A DNA stretch of 46,134 bases, taken from positions 1-46,134 of the forward strand of contig JAEFDA010000077.1 in NCBI GenBank assembly GCA_016126025.1, read 5' to 3'. Positions within the stretch are counted from its first letter, which is position 1, and each line of letters begins with the position of its first letter. Below, in pieces: positions 41,161 through 46,134 of the stretch. This DNA is from Nitrososphaerota archaeon (GTDB lineage Archaea; Thermoproteota; Nitrososphaeria; Nitrososphaerales; Nitrosopumilaceae). Below the pieces are notes generated by a model. The model searched no databases. It was not told the DNA's origin and worked only from the letters and a program-made list of their open reading frames with translations. The position numbers were made by a program, and so were the translations under genes.

Positions 41161-41820
41161 ATGGGCATACCCTCGATATTTGTGGGCGGTACCGGTACTG
41201 ACGTGGGCAAGACGCACGTGGCGGCCGGGCTGGTCCGGATGCTGCGGGAAATGGACATGAATGTGGGCGTGATGAAGCCCTACTCGGCCGGACAGCACGA
41301 CGGGACGGGCATCTCGCCGGACGCCCGCATCCTGGCCGACGCGGCAGGCATACCCCCCACGCCGGAGATGAACCCCCACCACCAAGCTCTGGAGGCGCCG
41401 CCATATACTGGGAGCGGCGCCGCGGCCCTGCACCCGACACTCATGGTGGAACGGTACCGCCGGCTGGCCGCCGACCGCGATGTCATGGTGGTGGAAGGCA
41501 TGGGGGGGCTCCTGGTCCCCATCCTGCCCGACTATTTTATGGCGGATCTGGCCCGGGACATGTGCCTGCGCACACTGGTGGTGGCCGACAACGCCGTGGG
41601 AACCATACACCACACCGTCTCGACTCTGCTGGCGTGCCGCCACCGGGGGACGGAGGCGGCCGGGATCGTGCTGAACATGATCCGGGACGGATACGGCCGG
41701 GATCTGCTTCAAGACATGCTGCGGGGAGTGACCGACACGCCGGTGCTGGCCGCCCTGAGCCGCTCCGGCCGGCCAGGGCACCTAGACGGCGTGGATGCCG
41801 GGGCGCTGCTGGGAATCTAG
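41161..41820 (+). CDS. bioD: Dethiobiotin synthetase
   Basis: 219 residues, P-loop protein making dethiobiotin from DAPA, CO2 and ATP. P-loop GTGTDVGKTHVAAGLV (residues 10-25) and KPYSAG (substrate Lys), plus VVEGMGGLLVPI (switch) are canonical. No other bio genes are adjacent, but birA is 31 kb away in the window. The MNPHHQALEAPPY stretch fits the lid region. Stop shares CTAG with dedA. Confidence 0.93.
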   Translation: MGIPSIFVGGTGTDVGKTHVAAGLVRMLREMDMNVGVMKPYSAGQHDGTGISPDARILADAAGIPPTPEMNPHHQALEAPPYTGSGAAALHPTLMVERYRRLAADRDVMVVEGMGGLLVPILPDYFMADLARDMCLRTLVVADNAVGTIHHTVSTLLACRHRGTEAAGIVLNMIRDGYGRDLLQDMLRGVTDTPVLAALSRSGRPGHLDGVDAGALLGI

Positions 41821-42335
41821 AGGACGGCCCGCCCCAGGTAGTACCCGGCCGCCGTCAGGCCCGTGCTCCAGGCGCACGAGCCGACGAACGTGTACGCCAG
41901 AAATTTGGCGGTCCCCATGTCCAGTATGCCTGCTGGCACCGAGACCAGCTCCCGCACACCGGGCACGCAGCGGCCCAGCAGGACGGACTTGTCCCCGTAC
42001 CGGGCAAACCACCGCTCGGCCTTGGCCATCCTCTTCTCGGATATGCGTATCTTCCCCATGTACCGGAGCAGTCCGGGCCGTCCTATGTACCGGGCCGCCA
42101 AGAATATTGCGTACGCCCCCAAGGTGGCCCCGGCGCCGCCGGTGACCCCCACCGCCGGTATGTGCAGCCAAGACATTCCCGCGTCCAGTATGGCATATCC
42201 GGCCAATGGGAATACCACCTCGCTGGGTATGGGTGGCACTATGGTCTCCAGCAGGGCGGCCAGAAACACTCCCGGATAGACGTTCTCGGCTATGACGTCC
42301 AGCACCGGCTGGATGATCGACTCTACCCAAGTCAT
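41817..42335 (-). CDS. DedA/SNARE-associated-type membrane protein
   Basis: 172 residues, four to six membrane helices. ETIVPPIPSEVVFPLAGYAI and GRCVPGVRELVSVPAGI carry the family-typical E-x(6-9)-P-(S/P)-E and R-x-x-P-x-x-R motifs of DedA proteins, which are proton-dependent lipid scramblases/flippases in bacteria (family knowledge). The gene overlaps the preceding zinc mini-protein by ATGA and is the last of a three-gene set. Confidence 0.9.
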   Translation of the reverse strand: MTWVESIIQPVLDVIAENVYPGVFLAALLETIVPPIPSEVVFPLAGYAILDAGMSWLHIPAVGVTGGAGATLGAYAIFLAARYIGRPGLLRYMGKIRISEKRMAKAERWFARYGDKSVLLGRCVPGVRELVSVPAGILDMGTAKFLAYTFVGSCAWSTGLTAAGYYLGRAVL

Positions 42336-42454
42336 GCCTCGGTGAGGTCGTAGTGCAGGTCCTCGTAGCACTCCCGGCAGTAGCCTTGGTACCCGGTGTG
42401 GTCGCAGTCATACACCTTGGACACCATGCCGCGGCATTTGTGGCAGGCGGGCAT
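42332..42454 (-). CDS. 40-residue zinc-finger mini-protein
   Basis: MPACHKCRGMVSKVYDCDHT followed by YCRECYEDLHYDL: four to six Cys in C-x2-C and C-x2-C knuckles plus His, consistent with a single zinc ribbon. It is too short for ordinary gene finders. Translation is supported by the ATGA overlap with dedA and a TATA element (minus-strand GCATAAAGATATGG, near 42476-42490) about 28 nt before ATG 42454. Function unknown; it may be a cofactor of DedA or a nucleic-acid binder. Confidence 0.75.
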   Translation of the reverse strand: MPACHKCRGMVSKVYDCDHTGYQGYCRECYEDLHYDLTEA

Positions 42455-42458
42455 CGGA

Positions 42459-42842
42459 TCAGCCCGACACGGATTTCCATATCTTTATGCCGCCCAGCAC
42501 CGCTATGCCTGCGCCTATGCCCAGCAGGGCCCCGCCCTCGCCGGCGGCCCGGGCCGCGTTCTCGGACATCATGGCCAAGGACATGGCGCCCCCTACGACG
42601 ATGAGTATCCCCGTAGCCAGTATCAGGCCCCCCAACGGCGAGGACCGCTCACGACGCGACACGAAGAAAGCGGCCACCGAAAGTATGATCGGCGGCGTCC
42701 CGAACGCCATGCCCCGGGTCATGCTATCCAGCGGAATAAAGCCGTCGCCTCCGGTCCCGCCACCTACGGCCACGTCGGCCCCGTATATGAGCAGCAGCGC
42801 CAGCGCTATACCGGCCAGGATATATGATACGGACAGGGCCAT
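42459..42842 (-). CDS. Four-helix membrane protein, unknown function
   Basis: 127 residues from ATG 42842. Four hydrophobic helices (SYILAGIALALLLIYGADVA, FGTPPIILSVAAFFVS, GLILATGILIVVGGAMSLAM, GIGAGIAVLGGIKI) with a short basic loop after helix 2 (SRRERSS). TATA element (minus-strand AGTTTATTAG near 42867-42877) about 30 nt from the ATG. It stops 4 nt before the zinc mini-protein, so a transcript through dedA is likely. No family recognised. Confidence 0.75.
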   Translation of the reverse strand: MALSVSYILAGIALALLLIYGADVAVGGGTGGDGFIPLDSMTRGMAFGTPPIILSVAAFFVSRRERSSPLGGLILATGILIVVGGAMSLAMMSENAARAAGEGGALLGIGAGIAVLGGIKIWKSVSG

Positions 42843-42928
42843 CGGCGACACTCTCCACGGTTTACTAATAAACTTAAGTGGGCATATCCAAACGGCGCCG
42901 CACGCCGGGCGGCAGGCATATGGCGGGT

Positions 42929-44059
42929 CTATGCGGGCGTCACGGCCAGCCGGTCCCGGACAGAGTCCAGCATATTCAGCAACGTGCCGGTGTCGGCCCC
43001 CGTCAGGTTGACGTGGCCCAGCTTGCGCAGGGGCTTGGAGGTCGCCTTGCCGTACATCTTGAGATGCATGTTGGGGTGCGACACGCCGGGGGGCGCATAC
43101 GGACCGGTGTAGCCGGGCGGCCCCAGTATGTTGTACATGACCGCCGGCCCGTACAGCTCGGTGCTCCCCAGATCCATGCCCAGAACGGCCCGGATGTGCT
43201 GCTGGAACTGGGTGGTATGGGCGGACTGCAGGGTGTGGTGCCCGGAGTTGTGCACCCGGGGGGCTATCTCGTTTATGAGCACCGTGCGGTCGGGCAGCAC
43301 GAACATCTCTATGCCGAATACGCCGGCCCCCCGCAGCACCCGGACCGTCTCCAGCGCTATCTCCTCGGCCCGGGCGGCCGTCCCCGCATCGATGCGGGCC
43401 GGCGATACTGTCTGCCGCAGTATGTTCTCGTGGTGCGCGTTCTCGACGGCCGGATAGGTGGCCGTCTGCCCGGCCGTGTTCCGCGCCACTATGACGGATA
43501 TCTCCATTACATAGGGTACGAACCTCTCCAGCATCAGGGGCGCGCCGCCAAAGTACTCGACGGCGGCCTCGGTCCCGTCTATGGACTCCACCACGCGGTT
43601 GCCCCGGCCGTCGTACCCGCCGGTACGCGCCTTGAGCAGGGCAGGACAACCGAACCTCGCCAGTCCGTCCCGGAGATGATCCAGCGAGTCCACTCCGACA
43701 AAATCGGGGACCGGGAGGCCGTGCTCTTTCAGGAACGATTTCTGTAGCAGCTTGTCCTGGATGGTGTGGAGCGTGCCCGGGGACGGGTTTATCTCCACCG
43801 AATCTGACAGCGACTCCAGGATGGCGCTGTCCCCCGACTCGATCTCGTACGTTATCACGTCGGAGACCTCGGCCAGCTTTCGTATGGCATTGGCATCCCC
43901 GAACCCGGCGGTTATCTGTTCGGCCCCCACCTGCGCGGCGGGGCAGCCGGGCACGGGATCCAGCACCGTCACGCCGGAGACCTGGGGCATCTCCGAGGCG
44001 GCCTCGGCCAGCATCATGCCCAGCTGCCCGCCGCCTATTATGCCCAGCCTCTTGGCCAC
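42929..44059 (-). CDS. purK: N5-carboxyaminoimidazole ribonucleotide synthase PurK
   Basis: 376 residues, ATP-grasp enzyme carboxylating AIR with bicarbonate. GIIGGGQLGMMLAEAA is the N-terminal nucleotide motif; the ATP-grasp core includes FGCPALLKARTGGYDGRGNR and EISVIVARN; VLINEIAPRVHNSGHHT is the metal-binding C-terminal signature of PurK. GTG 44059 lies about 28 nt from a TATA element (minus-strand GTTTATTTG, near 44083-44091). Divergent from purE 99 nt away, consistent with joint regulation. Confidence 0.95.
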   Translation of the reverse strand: MAKRLGIIGGGQLGMMLAEAASEMPQVSGVTVLDPVPGCPAAQVGAEQITAGFGDANAIRKLAEVSDVITYEIESGDSAILESLSDSVEINPSPGTLHTIQDKLLQKSFLKEHGLPVPDFVGVDSLDHLRDGLARFGCPALLKARTGGYDGRGNRVVESIDGTEAAVEYFGGAPLMLERFVPYVMEISVIVARNTAGQTATYPAVENAHHENILRQTVSPARIDAGTAARAEEIALETVRVLRGAGVFGIEMFVLPDRTVLINEIAPRVHNSGHHTLQSAHTTQFQQHIRAVLGMDLGSTELYGPAVMYNILGPPGYTGPYAPPGVSHPNMHLKMYGKATSKPLRKLGHVNLTGADTGTLLNMLDSVRDRLAVTPA

Positions 44060-44158
44060 GGGACGGCTCCAAACCGCCGCTCAAATAAACAATGCGGGGG
44101 CGTGAACCTTACGCGGCCCTCCGATACCATTAATAGAATGGCGCCCGCCGTCCGTGTC

Positions 44159-44710
44159 ATGCCCGAGGGGAAGCCGTTGGTGGGGATAACAATGGGGTCC
44201 TCGTCGGATGCCCGGATAATGCGTGGGGCCGCCGAGGCGCTGGACGCCTTCGGCATACCCCACGAGGACAGCATAGTCTCGGCGCACCGCACACCCTCCC
44301 GGCTGGCCGAGTACGCCCGCCATGCCGAAGAGTCCGGGTTCCGGGTTATAATAGCCGGGGCAGGGGGAGCAGCCCACCTGCCCGGCATGCTGGCCTCGTA
44401 CACCACCATACCCGTGGTGGGGGTCCCCATACTGGTGTACGCGGACAAGGGGCCGGCGGGACGCTCCTCGGCGTTCGGCGGCCTGGACGCGCTGCTCTCA
44501 ATATCCGAGATGCCCTCCGGCTCGCCGGTGGGGGTCATGGGCATCAACAAGGCAAGAAGTGCCGGAATATATGCGGCCATGATACTGGCCAACGAGTTTG
44601 GCCACATCCGCGAGTCCCTGCGGCGGTACAAGCGCGAACGCCACGAGGCGGTGGTCCGCGAGTCCGACGAGATGGCCAGGACCGGCCTGGGCAGTTCCGG
44701 CGCGCCGTGA
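44159..44710 (+). CDS. purE: 5-(carboxyamino)imidazole ribonucleotide mutase PurE
   Basis: 183 residues. GSSSDARIM at the substrate phosphate site, SAHRTPSRLAEYA with the catalytic His, and AGAGGAAHLPGMLAS are the family motifs of class I PurE, the partner of PurK in AIR carboxylation. ATG 44159 (MPEGKPLVGITMG) fits the TATA element ATTAATA (44129-44135) at 26 nt; ATG 44138 would lie inside that spacing. C-terminal extension (RRYKRERHEAVVRESDEMAR) is helical. Followed within 50 nt by the Toprim gene. Confidence 0.95.
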   Translation: MPEGKPLVGITMGSSSDARIMRGAAEALDAFGIPHEDSIVSAHRTPSRLAEYARHAEESGFRVIIAGAGGAAHLPGMLASYTTIPVVGVPILVYADKGPAGRSSAFGGLDALLSISEMPSGSPVGVMGINKARSAGIYAAMILANEFGHIRESLRRYKRERHEAVVRESDEMARTGLGSSGAP

Positions 44711-44730
44711 CGCCGCGCGGTTTATGGATC

Positions 44731-44740
44731 TTTATATCAA
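44731..44740 (+). promoter_or_regulatory. TATA box of the Toprim gene
   Basis: TTTATATCAA centred 26 nt before GTG 44762. Confidence 0.7.
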
Positions 44741-44761
44741 GCTGCCCGCCTCCCGCATGCG

Positions 44762-45148
44762 GTGAACGAGGCAGAGGCGCTTCTGGTGCGCCAGTTGGTC
44801 CGGGATCTGGGCTGCGAGAACGCGGCGGTGGCAGTGGAGGGCAAGCGCGACGCGGCCGCCCTGACCGGTCTGGGATTCGGCGGCATGCTGATGCAGTTCC
44901 ACAGGTACGGGGGGTTTGCCAAATTCGCCGATGCGGCGGTCCGACACCCCCGGATCATACTCCTCTTCGACTACGACCGGAAGGGCCGCTACATGACGCT
45001 CCGCTTGTCGCGGCTGCTGCAGAGGCGCACCGTGGTGGATTTGACGTACCGCCGGCGGCTATCCAGGATAACCCGTGGGAGGGTGCGGTTCGTGGAGGAG
45101 CTGCTCCGGTACCGGAATGCAGACCTGTACGCGGGCGTCCCGGCGTGA
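44762..45148 (+). CDS. Stand-alone Toprim-domain protein
   Basis: 128 residues. The acidic strands VAVEGKRDAAAL (Glu) and ILLFDYDRKGRYMTLRL (D-x-D) are the two Toprim motifs that bind magnesium; together they cover almost the whole protein, so it is a minimal single-domain Toprim, like the archaeal 'small primase-like' proteins of unknown task in DNA/RNA end processing. A TATA box spaces a leaderless GTG start. It may be linked to purE by proximity but has its own promoter. Confidence 0.85.
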   Translation: MNEAEALLVRQLVRDLGCENAAVAVEGKRDAAALTGLGFGGMLMQFHRYGGFAKFADAAVRHPRIILLFDYDRKGRYMTLRLSRLLQRRTVVDLTYRRRLSRITRGRVRFVEELLRYRNADLYAGVPA

Positions 45149-45242
45149 GGCTGGGCGCGCCGCCCAGGCCGGATCGTGGCCCGGCGCGCTCCCGTATGTG
45201 ATGGAATGGCAAGTGTAGAGGTATGCCGAATCGTAATAGTGC

Positions 45243-46134
45243 CTAGGGCCACATTCCCTTTATCATAAAGGCGTCGACTACCCTCTGGACTGCCACTGCC
45301 ATGGCCGCCCGCCTCATGTCGACGCCCTTCTCCTGGGACATCTGGTAGGTGGCATCGAATCCTCGGACTAGGTGGTCCTCCATCTTGGAGGCGACCTCGT
45401 CGAACGACCAATAGTGGCCCATGTTGTTCTGGACCCACTCGTAGTATGATATGGTGACGCCGCCGGCGTTTGCCAGAATGTCCGGTATGACCGTCACGCC
45501 CTTCTCGTACAGTATCGGGTCGGCCTCCGGCAGCGTGGGTCCGTTGGCCGCCTCGCCTATGATGCGGCAGTGAATGTTCTCCGCTATGGACGCGTCTATC
45601 TGATTCTCCAAGGCCCCCGGAATCAGGACATCGCACTCGGCATCCAGCAAGCTCGGTACGTCGGTGGCCTCGCTGCCGGGGAATCCCGCTACGGTGCCGT
45701 TCTCCCTCTTCCAGTCCTCCAGTTCAGACATCTTCATGCCGTCCGGGCTCAGTATGTTGCCCTTGGAGTCGGATGCCCCTATTACGGAACAGCCCATCCC
45801 CTCCAGATACTCGCCGGCAAAGGTGGATGCGTTGCCGAATCCCTGCAGCACCACCTTGGCCCCCTTGAGGTCCATGTCCAGTTTCTTGGCAGCCTCCCGG
45901 ACGCAGTAGGCGGTGCCCAGACCCGTCGCCACGTTGCGCGCCTTGGAGCCGCCAATCTCCAGCGGCTTTCCGGTGATGACCCCCGGCTGGGAGGTCATGT
46001 TGTTCAGCTTGCCATACACGTCCATTATCTGGGCCATCTCACGGCCGGTGGTGTACACGTCCGGCGCCGGGATGTCCTTTTGGGGGCCTAGAATCTCCGA
46101 TATCATGAACGCGAACCGCCTCGTCAGCCTCTCC
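45243..46134 (-). CDS. gdhA: Glutamate dehydrogenase, C-terminal part (5' end outside the window)
   Basis: About 297 residues visible; the start lies beyond 46134. The visible N-terminal piece (ERLTRRFAFMISEILGP then KDIPAPDVYT) is from the substrate domain with the conserved P-A-P-D; the NAD(P) domain follows (ATGLGTAYCVREAAKKL, VLQGFGNASTFAGEYL), then ILANAGGVTISYYEWVQN near the C-terminus. It interconverts glutamate with 2-oxoglutarate and ammonia, central to nitrogen assimilation. Hexameric GDHs of this type are about 420 residues, so about 120 are missing. Confidence 0.93.
   Translation of the reverse strand, partial: ERLTRRFAFMISEILGPQKDIPAPDVYTTGREMAQIMDVYGKLNNMTSQPGVITGKPLEIGGSKARNVATGLGTAYCVREAAKKLDMDLKGAKVVLQGFGNASTFAGEYLEGMGCSVIGASDSKGNILSPDGMKMSELEDWKRENGTVAGFPGSEATDVPSLLDAECDVLIPGALENQIDASIAENIHCRIIGEAANGPTLPEADPILYEKGVTVIPDILANAGGVTISYYEWVQNNMGHYWSFDEVASKMEDHLVRGFDATYQMSQEKGVDMRRAAMAVAVQRVVDAFMIKGMWP

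Noticed and set aside
1..46134. CRISPR array, tRNA gene or replication origin
   Set aside because: No regularly spaced repeats, no recognisable T-arm/anticodon arrangement and no origin-type repeats or cdc6 gene were seen.

Overview
The window looks like the chromosome of an ammonia-oxidiser-type thaumarchaeon with high GC; the closest genome type I can think of is the sponge symbiont Cenarchaeum symbiosum (inference, no search was run). Evidence for Archaea/Thaumarchaeota: a TFB-type initiation factor, deoxyhypusine synthase, ABCE1/RLI, ribosomal protein S26e, Trm5-type tRNA methyltransferase, archaeal-type ThrRS, CDP-alcohol phosphatidyltransferase plus inositol-phosphate synthase (archaetidylinositol lipids), a free-standing 5S rRNA gene, and almost universal leaderless promoters with a TATA box about 26 nt before the start codon, very often a GTG or TTG.

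Layout. 1-0.9 kb: left-edge transposase fragment, two dRS3-like palindromic repeats and a VOC protein with a bacterial-style ribosome binding site (accessory). 1.1-3.9 kb: prephenate dehydratase, then glutamyl-tRNA reductase and siroheme/precorrin-2 dehydrogenase (tetrapyrrole supply). 4.1-5.5 kb: small membrane protein and SPFH/prohibitin-like protein. 5.8-8.4 kb: polyhydroxyalkanoate cluster, an AbrB-domain protein and a phasin-like protein facing a class III synthase pair PhaC-PhaE. 8.5-13.5 kb: TFB, biotin ligase, winged-helix membrane regulator, atypical epimerase, ABC ATPase. 13.5-20 kb: SMC, inositol-1-phosphate synthase, zinc mini-protein, deoxyhypusine synthase. 20-25.4 kb: PLP enzyme-rhodanese fusion, ThrRS, agmatinase-like protein, CDP-alcohol phosphatidyltransferase. 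25.5-28.5 kb: S26e, a 34-residue membrane peptide, and an operon of chlorite-dismutase-like, DUF1802 and aldo/keto reductase proteins. 28.5-36.4 kb: accessory stretch with a low-GC DUF3800 gene, a Trm5-ABCE1 core pair, a wrecked IS481-like transposase and a secreted hydrolase. 36.4-39.7 kb: a 1074-residue secreted protein with 21 LVIVD-type repeats. 39.7-46.1 kb: 5S rRNA, YHS mini-protein with an operator-like palindrome, Asn-synthase-like protein with zinc ribbon, BioD, DedA with a 40-residue zinc mini-protein, PurK/PurE, Toprim protein, and the C-terminal part of glutamate dehydrogenase.

How it fits together: most genes are housekeeping and tightly packed (four convergent pairs share a 4-nt CTAG/CTAA holding both stop codons). 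Lipid head-group synthesis is represented twice (inositol-1-phosphate synthase and the CDP-alcohol transferase), biotin metabolism twice (BirA and BioD), purine synthesis by a divergent PurK/PurE pair. The less ordinary parts are the decayed insertion sequence with its neighbouring hydrolase, the giant repeat protein, several mini-proteins of 34-71 residues behind strong TATA boxes, and the bacterial-type dRS3-like repeats.
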